DNA from: Cylicocyclus nassatus
Lineage: Eukaryota > Nematoda > Chromadorea > Rhabditida > Strongylidae
NCBI GenBank assembly: GCA_958299035.1
Contig: CATQJL010000223.1
Coordinates: forward strand, 10,839,753-10,903,752
Length of the DNA stretch: 64,000 bases
Reading direction: 5' to 3'
The notes beneath the pieces were generated by a model, which saw only the letters and a program-made list of their open reading frames with translations, was not told the DNA's origin and did not search any database. Below are positions 32,949 to 44,063 of the stretch, in pieces. The position numbers and the translations under genes are program-made. Each line of letters opens with the position of its first letter. Position 1 is the stretch's first letter.

Positions 32949-33130
32949 GGTCTATTCGCATTCTTCAAGGTGATCTTACCTTCACTAATGCAAGTTAGCG
33001 CGAAAGCGTGGAAGTAGGGGCGGGAAGGAGGAGGAGGGGTGGGGTAAAGTGAGAGCGGGTTGCGAGAACTGGTAATTTTAGGAAGGGGGCGGAAAGGGGG
33101 CCTAGGATCGCATCAACACGCTTGACCCTG
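32949..33130. mobile_element. Orphan right end of a hAT copy
   Basis: It ends GGATCGCATCAACACGCTTG, then ACCCTG at 33,130, matching the right ends of the hAT copies at 13,173 and 42,889. It is preceded by the same kind of purine-rich tract. No matching left end or 8-bp duplication was found; it is probably truncated. Confidence 0.55.
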
Positions 33131-33734
33131 GTTAAAACTTTGCTTTGCTAGTGATCCAGGTTTTATTTGTAGAACTAGCGGCCCAATAGCTATCAGGTAT
33201 GAGAAGTGTCGTATGTTCAAAACCTCTGATAACATTCAATACCGTAAAGCTGCTATACTTCGTTTAGTGATGTTTTGATTAGAAAGTTCTGCTGGAAAGG
33301 CCTGGTGCGCATTGAGTGCAAATGAGCAGAATGCGACTGCTTTCAGAAAACGCTTGACGCCCTCCTCTCCTCCCCTCAAGAAAAGTCATGGATCCTGATC
33401 AAATGGGTCAGGAGGGAGAGAGGGGGTCAAACGAAGGCGGCTGCCCTTGAAAACGAGCCGTGCGCAAGCGTACGAGCTTAATCATGAAAAAACTCCCTTC
33501 GCACCCGCTTCGCAAAGCGACCGCCATCGTCAGCGCAGCCTTTAAATTCCATCATCACCCTCATCAGAAAAAAATTTTTCGTCCCTCCCCCTCAAAACGG
33601 AAATTCTGGGTACGCCTTGCGGCATAGAATGAATATCACAACTTATAATAACGGTCCAATATACCAAAGCTTGAGCGGATTCGTTCAGTGGATCCTTTGA
33701 GAATCACACGTCAGACGGATCCACTTTTCTTTTT
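33131..33734. other. Unassigned, with a short imperfect palindrome
   Basis: Around 33,350-33,435 a purine/pyrimidine-rich imperfect inverted repeat (CTTGACGCCCTCCTC versus GAGAGGGGGTCAAACG) is seen. No ORF or element ends. Confidence 0.4.
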
Positions 33735-33735
33735 A

Positions 33736-33892
33736 CCCTAAAATCCCTACAATAAGTCCGCCTCTCAGATATGTCCGCCTCCCAGATAAGTCCGTTTTTT
33801 TCTATGGAATTGCACCCTCGCGCCGCCAAAAGTCCCGCATATAAGTCCGCTTTTTTGCAGATAAGTCCGGACTTATTGGCAGGATTTTAGGG
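33736..33892. mobile_element. 157-bp TA-flanked MITE (CCCTAAAATCC ends)
   Basis: Termini CCCTAAAATCCCTACAATAA and its inverse TTATTGGCAGGATTTTAGGG, flanked by TA. The interior repeats ATAAGTCCGC/ATATGTCCGC about five times. A further copy of the motif lies at 33,951-33,961, outside the element. Confidence 0.65.
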
Positions 33893-34065
33893 TAGACGCA
33901 AAAGTAGTTCAGCATGCAAACTTTTTGCTAAGTTATGATTATGTTCAGCATATAAGTCCGCAAAATTTTCCCCGACAGCTCAAAAAACTACGAAAGGTTT
34001 GATCGCATGCGAAAACGGCACCAAAACGCGGCAGGTGCTCATTTCTTCGACTTCCAGAGGTTCTA

Positions 34066-35008
34066 TTAGGTTGTCCGGAAATTAATGCAGGTTTTGGATT
34101 CCAACCGCAATAAGTCATACACTTCTCATTTCTAAATAGGTCGCAAAGTACCGTTCGATAGAGCAAAACAAGCTCTACAAGATGGCCGTCCTGCTTTAGC
34201 AACAGCTCTGATCCACCACGAGTTTCGAGCCAAAAACTAAAAAGATTCAACTACCCGAAAAATTAAGAAAAACCGTAACTCTGTTCGTAAAAACCCTACA
34301 AAAATTCTAACTTGCTCACGTAAACCCAATCCACATATGACATCCATATACGCCGTTGCCGTATTTTTTTCTCTGTTAGAAATCAAGAAAACGGAAATTT
34401 CCATGCATTTGCCAAAGTGGGGCTGTGCTGCCTCCACATAAGTAATTGTATACTACAAACCTGTAGAAGTAAAAAACGTAAATTTTGAGCTCTTCACAAG
34501 CTTTAGTTCTCGAGAAATCTGAATTTAGCTTGGACCACCTAACTAATGAAGGCTATATTCGATATTTCTCGAGAACTGAAGCTTGTAGAAAGCTGAAAAT
34601 TTACGTCTGTACTTCTACAGGTTTGAAGTATGCAACTACTTATGTGGGGGCGGCACAGCACCACTTTGGCAGATGCATGAAAATTTTCGTTTTCTTGATT
34701 TCTAACACAGAAAAAATACGGCAACCGCGTATATGGATGCCTTACGTGGATTGTGTTTACGTGAGCAAGTTAGAATTTTTGTAGAAATTTCATGAACAGA
34801 GTTACGATTTTTTTTAATTTTACGGGTAGTTGAATCTTTTTAGTTTTTGGCTCGAAACTCGTGGTGGATCAGAGCTGTTGCTAAAGCAAGGTGGCCATCT
34901 TGTAGAGTTTGCTCTGCTCTATCGAACATTACCTTGCAGCCTATTTAGAAATGAAATGACTTATTGCGGTTGGAATTCAAAACCTGCATTAATTTCCGGA
35001 CAACCTAA
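34066..35008. mobile_element. mariner-type palindrome M2 (TTAGGTTGTCCGGAAATTAA ends)
   Basis: 943 bp, flanked by TA (34,064-34,065; 35,009-35,010). Halves of about 440 bp are inverted copies; both arms encode the same mirrored peptide FSFWLETRGGSELLLKQ, an effect of the palindrome. It is related to M1. No transposase domain. Confidence 0.8.
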
Positions 35009-35010
35009 TA

Positions 35011-35714
35011 CTAGACGAAATTGAAAGTTTTTGCTCAGAGACGTAGCCCGCATTATCAGTTTCTATAATGGCAACTATTGAGTTTTCAAAAGTTTAGTAT
35101 TCATTCTAAAAAAGTATTCGTTCTCCATTTGAAAGAATCCTCTCATAAATTTACCGGTTATTTACGACCGTGCATCTGAAATGAAAAGCTTTGTCCATTT
35201 CATTCGTGATGCTCTGTGAGTTTCATTGCTAACTTAACACAAGAGGAAAGCAGGACTTCTAACGCGCTGGCCGCACGTGTCAGACCTTTGGACAAGCGGA
35301 AGCAGTTTGACTTTACAACGCATAAATTAGTCTGTAAGACACCAGCGTTTACAAGCACATGCATAGGCTCCGCACAAATTGTGAGTAATATGCGTCGTAA
35401 TTACTGGGATTTCGTGAGTAATATACAACTTTGATTGATTACCATTAAGTTGGCACTGCGTTTGTTGTTCTTACACAGGCCATACCACACTGAAAATACT
35501 TAAACATTCTATAGAATGTTAGTGAACGTTTTGGCCGGACGTATAAAATGAACTTTTTTCTTTTGAAAGAGCTAAGGAACAAAGCGATGATGTTTGGAAA
35601 TATTCGATCAAGTACTAGCGGCCCAATGACTTCTACGCGCAAAATCACCTCAAAGGCCTACAATAAATGCCATGCAAGCTTTAGATTTGAAACCGGACTC
35701 AAGAATATTTTGAT
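35011..35714. other. Unassigned 0.7 kb
   Basis: No element ends, no ORF with domain support. AT-rich with short open frames only. Confidence 0.4.
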
Positions 35715-36442
35715 GGACACAAATCATCAAGACCTTATAATAACGGGCTACGGGTTGTTTATGTGTTTTTGTGTGTCTGTGTGTCCGCCTGTTACGAAAT
35801 TCGTAGAGCGTGTTCCAGCCACCGTAAGCCCAAATCTTGCATAACGCATGCTACCTTCATGAAAGTTCAACATGCAAAAGCACGAGTAGATTCGTTGAGT
35901 GAATCCCTCAGAAACTACGCGTCAGACGGAACTTGGCTTGGCTTTTGGCCTCTTGGCTTCTGGCCCGCAAAATTGGGTTCGTATCACCACTTTTTGCAAA
36001 GTCGCGGATGTGTTTGGTAAGCAAAGGTGCAAGCGATGGACTTTAGCCCAGAAAATGGCCAAAAGTTTACTATATGATGAAAACGGCGCCAAGAAGAATT
36101 GGTTGCGTAAATGATCAATTTGCCAAGGTTTTAGCCAAGCATTTGAGAAGATTTTCGTATAGAGATGTAGCTCACGGTGACTATTGCCTTCATGGAAACT
36201 ACTAAGCCATGACAAATTCAAAAGCCTATTCAAATTTGCGTTTGTCTTTTTGCGAAATGTCTCATCCATGCGAAATCACCGATCTCACATGAAAAAGTTT
36301 TCTAAATGAGTACTTGTTTACACTTTATTCGTTAGTCGGCATAGCTCGGTGAGTTTTAGTGCAACGATTTTACGAGAATGATTAAGGCACATAGATAGTG
36401 GAGCCAGTGCGAGCCTCTGCGAAGCAGAGGTGACGCACTGGT
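35715..36442 (+). mobile_element. Helitron-like non-autonomous repeat, copy H35
   Basis: It starts ATCATCAAGACCTTATAATA, then ACGGGCTACGGGTTGTTTAT and a short TGTG run, followed by ACGAAATTCGTAGAGCGTG. It ends AGCCTCTGCGAAGCAGAGG plus GACGCACTGGT at 36,442. About 728 bp; the most compact copy. Confidence 0.6.
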
Positions 36443-37074
36443 AATCTATATCTGTCTTGGAGCACGCCACGTTCTGCGGCGCATTTGGCTTAAGAAAAGG
36501 AAGGAAATCTTGTTTGCGTACAACGTTAGAGTTGCAATTCTCCACGATACGTGCCAGCAATTCATCCATGATACTCATTTATTTAATAGACGTCGTTGCA
36601 GCAACTCTTTGAGAAAAGTTTTAGACCGTTTGATTACTTTTGAAACGCTAAATACTTGTAACATGTATCAAGAATGATTGGAAAAATTTCTATAAGTTCA
36701 CCTTTTGTACGCACTCAAAATTGTAGAAAATGTTATCATCAGAACCAAAATCCCCAAAAAGCAGCAGCGTTTTCATCCGCTACGTTAAATTGAGCGTCCA
36801 TAATTCACCAACCACTGATTATTGATTGAAGGGAATGGCACCAATAAAAAGTAGACAACAAGCTTTTAAGCGAAAATGCTTTTAAATTTTTTAATATCTT
36901 TCGTTGTAGGGACGAAATATGGCATTCAAGTAGAGGTACTTTAGAACCTGGTGAACCAAGTTCGCTTCGAAGGTCAAAAACGTTAATCAATACGTTGCTA
37001 TTTTTCTGATATAGAATGATATGTGGAGAGGTCAGCTGTTTTTTTGGAGGCTTCTAACGTAGCAGCAAAAAAGA
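36443..37074. other. Unassigned 0.6 kb
   Basis: No recognisable gene or element ends. Confidence 0.4.
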
Positions 37075-37146
37075 ACCCCTAAATGGAGAATCGAACCCGG
37101 ATCTGGCAGATAGAAGTCGCACCCATTAGCCATTAGGTCATGAAGG
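37075..37146 (-). tRNA. tRNA-like sequence or tRNA pseudogene
   Basis: A 72-nt minus-strand segment with a B-box-like GGGTTCGATTC (about 37,088-37,098) and an A-box-like GACCTAATGGCTAATGGG (37,122-37,139), at correct spacing. The T-stem has two mismatches and the acceptor stem pairs poorly, so it is more likely a pseudogene or tRNA-derived SINE head than a functional tRNA. No anticodon is assigned. Confidence 0.35.
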
Positions 37147-37780
37147 CTTCCTTTCTAAATCCAGATAGCGTGCCACACCTGCTTTCCTTTTCCAATTCCA
37201 AAGCAAGATTGAAGAGAGTAGGGGGGGGTCAGCGTACGGTATTCGGGCTCACGCAACGAATTTAAAGGCCGGTGCAAAAAGTGCCAATCAATACGTTGCT
37301 ATTTTTCTCTTATAGAATGATCTATCCACCGTGTTTCTTCTAATGTGAACCTTCCGATCGTGCTTAACTTTCGCCATTTCAGTGGGATTGCGGAAACTTG
37401 TATTGCGCCGACAAACAATGTGTCGTGAACTTTAAGGACACGCTTAAGCGCTTTCTGTGTAGTCAAGGTTTTAACGTTACTGCTATTAGCTTTTCAGTTG
37501 TGGAACAGAGCTTCAGGACAGTGAGGACAGGTCCTCCTTGCAGTAAGAGCAGTTCCGATGTTGTTTGCAACAAAAGGATTATTTCTTTCACGGCCTTAAA
37601 GGCCGTGTCCGTGCAAAAACTCGATTTTGAGATTTTGTGCTTACTTGGGCCTATTCGCTACGCTGAATCCGAAAAGACGGTTCTAAAGAAGATGGGCTGG
37701 CCGTCACTAAGATTTTTACGTCAAACGCAACTCACAATGTTGCAGCGTGAAGAAGAGACATAAAAGCCAAATGAGGTTAA
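37147..37780. other. Unassigned, contains a 121-codon open frame
   Basis: The open frame at 37,398-37,763 (plus) begins MYCADKQCVVNFKDTLKRFL. No domain or splice evidence was found, and chance cannot be excluded. Confidence 0.3.
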
Positions 37781-38413
37781 GGCCCGTATGCACGTACATC
37801 CCCGCTGGGGAGGGGAGGGGATCCGAGAGGGGATGCGCCATATCTCGTTACTTTACGTATCTTTCTTCCTCCTTTTCTATCTTGCTTATGAAGGTTCTCA
37901 TACCCTACTATCTGCGCATAATTGATGCCAGGTTACTGGCATAACTGATTAGATTTGTAGGGATCACACAAAGTCATTTACAAAGTCATCACCTCTCGTT
38001 TTTCAAAGTCATTTATCTTCCTGAAAAATCAATGGAAACGCCGCAAAATTGTACTGAGGATATACTACGGCACTGCTAAGCATGTTTAAAGTAAAAATAA
38101 GTGAAATCTCAGGATATTGAAATATGTTAATCCCTGGCTCAAAAGCTAATGATCATCGAAAAATTCACAATCTTCAGATTGTGAATTCATTGAATTCATG
38201 ATTCATTCCCCAGGGGATCACACAAAATAATACAAATCCAATCAGTTATGCCAGTAACCTGGCATCAATTATGCGCAGATAGTAGGGTATGAGAACCTTC
38301 ATAAGCAAGATAGAAAAGGAAGAAGAAAGATACGTAAATTAACGAGATATGGCGCATCCCCTCTCAGATCCCCTCCCCTCCCCTCCCCAGCGGGGATTAC
38401 GTGCATACGGGCC
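37781..38413. mobile_element. 633-bp MITE-like palindrome (GGCCCGTATGCACGTA ends)
   Basis: Arms of about 175 bp (37,781-37,955 and 38,237-38,413) are inverted copies. They share GGCCCGTATGCACGTA, a CCCGCTGGGGAGGGGAGGGG tract and GGTTACTGGCATAACTGAT. A solitary end of the same family is at 49,170-49,214 (CCCCTCCCCGCGGGGATG, then TGCATGCGGCCC). Non-coding. Confidence 0.7.
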
Positions 38414-38931
38414 CAAGAGTTTTACATCATGTTTACAGAGTAGCAGAACTGAGTATCACAAGTGTTTGAGTGTTTTTTGGAAACTTACATGAGAAAATTA
38501 CCAAAAATAAGCTACTCACCGAATGTGCAAAGTATAGGGCGTCGTGCCATAGGTGGCATGTCCACATAACCCTGATTCGTCATCACCGCAGTAGTTCTTG
38601 GAAGGTCGGCGCACATAAAGTCGGGTTTCTTTGGACTCCAAAACTGGCTGGGTATGTCGCTCTAGAATAGAATGTAGGAGGCTTAGAACCATACGCATTC
38701 ATTTGCTCAAGAGAGGAGAATCAGTGCTCGAACATTAGTAGTCGATTAATCTAAAGCTCGTGTGCAGAGCTTCAAAGGTTTTGATACACGCTGCGTATCC
38801 AACTCGCAATGCTTCCAATTTTTTACTTCAAATTTCACCGCTTTTCCAGGTTTTGCATGTTAACGCGGCAATTCTAGGGCTGACCGTTTTTTCTTCAAAT
38901 TCTTTGACGTCAATGAAAACATCACAAAGTG
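38414..38931. other. Unassigned 0.5 kb
   Basis: Short open frames only; no element ends. Confidence 0.35.
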
Positions 38932-39222
38932 CTCAGACAATCGCTGGGGCAGGCGGGCACCGGAAAAATAGATTGCTGATTTCTCGCACCCCGCTCGCGG
39001 ATTTTTTGAAAAAATCAGGACTTTTCGGAAGACTGCTCGCTGAGTAAGCGGATTTTTGAGAGACCGCCTGTTGAATTTTTTTCGCTCTTATCTTTTGCAG
39101 ATATATTGCTGAATCTCCGAGGAATCGAAAACCAAAAAGTGCTTCCCAAAAAGTCCGCGAGCGGGGTGCGAGAGATCAGCTATCTATTTTTCGGTGCCCG
39201 CTGCCCCCGGCTATTGTCTGAG
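38932..39222. mobile_element. MITE with CTCAGACAATCG ends, copy 1
   Basis: Inverted termini CTCAGACAATCGCTGGGGCA and CCCCCGGCTATTGTCTGAG. The interior has inverted CGCACCCCGCTCGCGGATTT blocks. Homologous to 43,745-44,061. Confidence 0.65.
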
Positions 39223-39599
39223 TGGTTGTTCATCTAACAGTAGTACATACTCCCGATGTTCCGCGATGTTAGCTGAACAAAAAATACGAATGGATCAGAT
39301 CACTGCTTAGCCAACAATTAAATGACTGATACATGTGCATTGGTCACTCCACAAGGCTGAGAGTTGTGCATAGTCTGTCACACGCGTGATTGGAAACAAG
39401 CTGATTCTTGAGATAACAAGTAGAATGTCGACGACATCACGTGTTACGTCCAAATTGTGTTACGTCCAAATTCGTCCAAACGTTAAGCCGCTGAGCCAAC
39501 CAGATAGATCGTACAACATTGGAGGAAATTGTTGCTAGTGTCTAACTGCCTGCATTGCCACTTCCACGTTTACTATGCAAACCACAAGAGCCCAATCAA

Positions 39600-40075
39600 G
39601 TAGTAGATACTAACAAAACGATACTCGGTGTTCGTGGGCTTTTGACATAAAACGTATACCGACACACTCGTCTTGGATCGCTGATTCCGAATCTGACTTC
39701 CTTTTCTGCTAATCGTTTCTCGAAAAGAAGTTATGAAAGATTTTCGCGTCAATGGTCGCCCAAGAATACGGTCAAGGATGCACCACTTTCCAAAGAAAAG
39801 CTTGACTGAGGCAATGCAAAACTGAAAAACACAAAAAACTCAAACTTAAAGCAGCTTTGATTTGTGAAGCTATTGAGCCGCTACAATCCTAGCGGCGGTT
39901 CTGGAATTCCGACCATATTCCCTTTAACGCGAAAATCCTTCATAACTTTTTTCAGAGAAACGATTAGCAAAAACGGAAGTCAGATTTGGAATCAACGCTC
40001 CAAAGGAGTGTAATGATGTACATCTCATTTCAAAAGGGCATGGACACCGATTATCGTTCCCTTGTAAGTTCCACG
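39600..40075. mobile_element. Palindromic MITE-like element, about 475 bp
   Basis: Sequences around 39,635-39,745 (ATCTGACTTCC, CTAATCGTTTCTC, GTTATGAAAGATTTTCGCG) recur inverted at 39,925-40,045. The exact ends are uncertain. Non-coding. Confidence 0.5.
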
Positions 40076-40171
40076 TGTTTGCTACTTCCTTTTCTTTTGT
40101 CTTAAGCAAATTCAAAAGAGTGCACACCAGTAATTTTACGGTTGTCCACGTCGCGGTCTGGGTGCAATTCG

Positions 40172-40220
40172 TAATATTAATATTAATATTATTATTAATA
40201 TTATTATTCGTAATATTTCT
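40172..40220 (+). repeat. (AAT/ATT)n low-complexity tract
   Basis: ATTAATATTAATATTATTAT-type repeat of about 50 bp. Confidence 0.8.
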
Positions 40221-40708
40221 GTACTCCCTAACATATCAAGTGAACTCGATATGGCTATCACAAACGTCATCTTAAGACAAAACAGTGTATGAAACCGCCG
40301 TCAGCAGCCGAATTCAAAAGGCAATATTACCATTCAAACAAAGTATGGGTAAAAGCGGCCCAACCGGCAGGTATGCTTAGAGACTTAGTGATTAGTCTCA
40401 CGATAGATTTACACATTTGCCCAGATTTGTACACGCTATTTAAGACGCAAGTTGATCTTCGTTCAGCCACACGAGTTTAAAGTTAGACTCATTAAAAGCA
40501 ATATCGGGGATTTCAAGGATAAAATCATATGGTTTTTATATGGCATATTATCTCAGCTTTTTTGAGTGTGTTCTTTCCGGCGTTTCCATCAGGGGGATCA
40601 TTACCCTACTAAATGCGTTCATCCAACGTTCAACATTTTGGTGTGAATACTTTTACAAACAAATCATAGGTCTTGCCGTAGGACAAACTTTGGCCCTTAG
40701 CTATCGTG
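40221..40708. other. Unassigned 0.5 kb left of M5
   Basis: No recognisable gene; short open frames only. Confidence 0.3.
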
Positions 40709-40710
40709 TA

Positions 40711-43171
40711 CAGGGTGCGTCAAAAGTCTGGAAGCCTAATACTTTTTCGTATAAAATGTGAAGGGAAGTACCTAGAAACGAAAAATTTGGCGCACACATA
40801 ATTCGAACCATTGCAGATACAGTCCAGTTCTTGAATTGCAAAATTGCCTTTTTGGGCTTCCACGCGGCCCTACAAAATCTTGGCAAGTCCACCTGTCACG
40901 GCACGCAGGTAGTCGTAATGAAATTTGCCCCACGCCTTCACAATAACTGCTTCTTTACCTTGGCAAATGTGCAGCACGATAAAGCAAACTTTTTTCTACA
41001 ACATACTTTCAAAGGAATTTTTCGCATTGCTAGGAATAAAAATATTGAATTTTTAATTAGAAGCATGTGTACGTCGCATACCGGAATTCTGGCTGCAATT
41101 GCGCGAAAAAACTTAAAATTGTCGTTTAAAAAGTATATAAAGTGTTTCCATGGCCGAATTTCAATGGATTTTAATTTGGAAGATGTATGCAATAAATACA
41201 GCCTTGGTTCCAGTGCCTGTTGCGCTTCTATAGCCTTTAAATTTGTTCTGAAGACGGATTTCCACTGGCACATAGGTAACATTCGAAAACTCTTATTTCC
41301 GTTTATGCAAAAACAGCTCCTGGCACAAAAGCAAAATACATTCCAATAGCGCAAAGCCTCTTCTATACAGGGTCAAGCGTGTTGATGCGATCCGGGACCC
41401 CCATTTACGACCCTCCCCCTTGAAGGTACCCATCCGTACGACCCCTCCCTTCCCACCTCATCTATCCCCCCCCCCCCTCAGCTACTCCCCTTACCTTCCA
41501 TGCCCACATTCCTCGCGGTAACCTGCATAAACGAATGTCACTCTCCAAAAACACCTGCGTGAGAACTTCATTGAAGTTTCGGAAGCAGAATTTCTAGGCC
41601 AATGGGTGCGTTTAGCATCCGTAGCACACATACACACCTTCAACAATGTTTGAGATTCTGCAAGTTTTTTTTTCGAATTTTCAGGCATACTTCAGACCAG
41701 CAAATTCGATTCCCGTAGGCGACACGAATTTTTGCACGGAGGAAAAAGTGACATTCTTGAACTACAAAAGATGTTTTAGACTAAGGAGCTTACTTCCTAC
41801 CTCTTCCACACTTTTTCCTGCGAAAAAAAAACCGCTTCAGCGCCGTCCAGAACGACGTCAAAAACGTGCATGAGCACGGTAGTTTGAAAATTCGTAACTA
41901 GGGCCAGGAAAAGACTGAGAGGCTGCAGTGAACAGCTTCTGTAGCATAGTGCCCAGACTATCCATAGAAAAAGTTTACGCCCTTGCGGAGCAGTGAGCTC
42001 GAAAAAATCTAGATGCGACTCCCGAAAATTTAGATGCGATCCTAAAAAGTAAAAACTGGGATTTTTGAGCTAAAAATTTTGTAACTTACTAGAGAAGCTA
42101 TAAGACAGCCTGCAATTTTTATCAGGGAAAGTAGGAGGATGGCCTCGTATTACAGCAAAATTGCAGCCAACAAGCTTCAATCGCTCCGGAAAAATTTAGA
42201 TGCGACCCAGATACGACCCCCCTTTTGTCATTTTTTGCCACCATACATAAAATCATAAGAAAATCCGAAGGCTATAAAGCAGGACCAAATTTTGCACAGA
42301 TGTAATAGAGCACCTCTAAAGTACACATAAATTGTAGAGACCGTTTGAAAAGTATTACAAAAAGAATCACAAATTATTGATGATTAGCGTTGATAGAGAT
42401 ATGCGCCTTTTGTCGAGTGTGCGAGTCTTGTGTGAGCCTTCAAAAGCAGAATGTCTACACCAATCGGTACATCTAACATCTTTATCACACATACATGCCT
42501 TTAGTAGCATTTGAGCTTCTAAAGGGTTCATTTTTTGAATTTTAGTCATGCCACCCTGGTTCGATCCCCGTCTGCGACAATATTTTGCGGAAGGAATAGT
42601 GATCCCCTTCAAAAAAGAGAACTCCAAAACAAGAAGTCCTAATCTTTCAAAAGTGCAGCAAATGAAGTGGTTTTTGAAATTATTGTTCACTCGTTTTCAA
42701 TTGATACATTGGTACACGGCATTCCATGAATTTATTGTTAAGAACACGTAGTATTTATTTGCCATTCGATTTCCTTCCATGCTTACTGTATTTTATCCAA
42801 ACTTCCTTCTTTTGCGACCCCCCCCCCCCACCATAGGTACCCCGCTGACGACCCTCCGTTGCGACAGTCGCATCACACGCTTGACCCTGCTTCTATATTA
42901 TGTGCATCGAAGTGTCGTAGAATATTGACAGCATTTCTAACTATAGCAAAAACTGTTAATACTAAAAAATCTGGTTTTTTCGCTTTGCAAAAGTACTAGT
43001 TTGGTAATTTCCAATCTTACAAAAACATATGGAGCCATTTCCAGCTAGATAAAGTATATTTTGTGGAGGATGACCGCAGCATCATGTGGCATAAAATTGA
43101 AATCAGAACCACGAGTACCTTTGTAATTGCAATATTGCAAAGTTAGGCTCCCAGACTTTTGACGCACCCTG
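40711..43171. mobile_element. mariner-type element M5 (M4 family), interrupted by hAT copy 2
   Basis: Termini CAGGGTGCGTCAAAAGTCTG and the inverse at 43,152-43,171, flanked by TA (40,709-40,710; 43,172-43,173). Outside the nested hAT it is collinear with M4 over its whole length. That gives a clean empty-site reference for the hAT insertion at 41,368. Confidence 0.8.
41368..42889. mobile_element. hAT-type non-autonomous element, copy 2
   Basis: 1,522 bp with termini CAGGGTCAAGCGTGTTGATG and (minus) CAGGGTCAAGCGTGTGATGC. It is flanked by an exact 8-bp duplication CTTCTATA (41,360-41,367; 42,890-42,897). The uninterrupted sequence is present in M4 (18,208 region), confirming the insertion. Internal sequence is shared with hAT copy 1 in inverse orientation. 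No transposase ORF. Confidence 0.85.
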
Positions 43172-43173
43172 TA

Positions 43174-43744
43174 CATTTCGAAAGTAAAGGGACCCGTTCT
43201 TAAAACTTAAACTTGAACTGACGGTTGAAGGCGCAGCGTTCTGACGCACACGGTGTGTCCTAGCACAGTCACAATTTGCGCTGAGTGTCCAGTGGGCTGC
43301 AGACGCCTATAGGTAATTTCTACTTCGAATTGATGGCGCAGGCACGGACATCAGCGCGATGGTCACCCGTGAGACGCACAAGGTGCAAGCCTCAGAAATA
43401 ATTGCAGCTCGCGCTGCATGCACTCGTTTAAAACTCTCGCGCCGCTTTCGTGTGGCAATAAAGTTTGGGCATAGACCCACACTAGATAGGCAAGATAGGC
43501 AGACGAAGAAGAAGCTTTGTACATAAAAGAACTGATTGATGTGACAATTCCAAAAAGAACCGAGTAATGCAAATTAGAACCTAGGGTCTGTCTCACTCCA
43601 GATCAGAACAAAATAAGCGTTGCGTCTTCGCTATGATTTGCATTACGTCTACGGCTTACTATGAGAAAATGCGAAAACCTCCCGTTTTCGGCCCATACTC
43701 TTCAAGCTTTAGGTAACGCTTTGCGCTCATGTGGCAAACATCTA
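43174..43744. other. Unassigned 0.6 kb
   Basis: No gene recognised. Confidence 0.35.
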
Positions 43745-44061
43745 CTCAGACAATCGCTGGGGGCAGGCGGGCACCGGAAAAATAGATTGCTGATTTCTCG
43801 CACCCCGCTCGCGGATTTTTTGCAAAGCAATCAGGAGTTTTCGGAAGACCGCTTGCTGAGTCAGCGGATTTTTGAGAGACCGCCTGTTGAATTTTTTTTC
43901 GCTCTTATCTTTTGCAGATATATTGCTGAATCTCTGAGGAATCGAGAACTCAGCAAGCGGTCTTCCGAAAAATTGATTGCTTTCCAAAAAATCCGCGAGC
44001 GGGGTGCGAGAGATCAGCAATCTATTTTTCCGGTGCCCGCCTGCCCCCGGCGATTGTCTGA
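43745..44061. mobile_element. MITE with CTCAGACAATCG ends, copy 2 (TA-flanked)
   Basis: Inverted termini CTCAGACAATCGCTGGGGGC and GCCCCCGGCGATTGTCTGAG. TA lies on both sides (CTACTCAG... CTGAGTAG). Nearly full palindrome; the overlapping 113- and 134-codon frames on opposite strands are artefacts of it. Confidence 0.7.
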
Positions 44062-44063
44062 GT

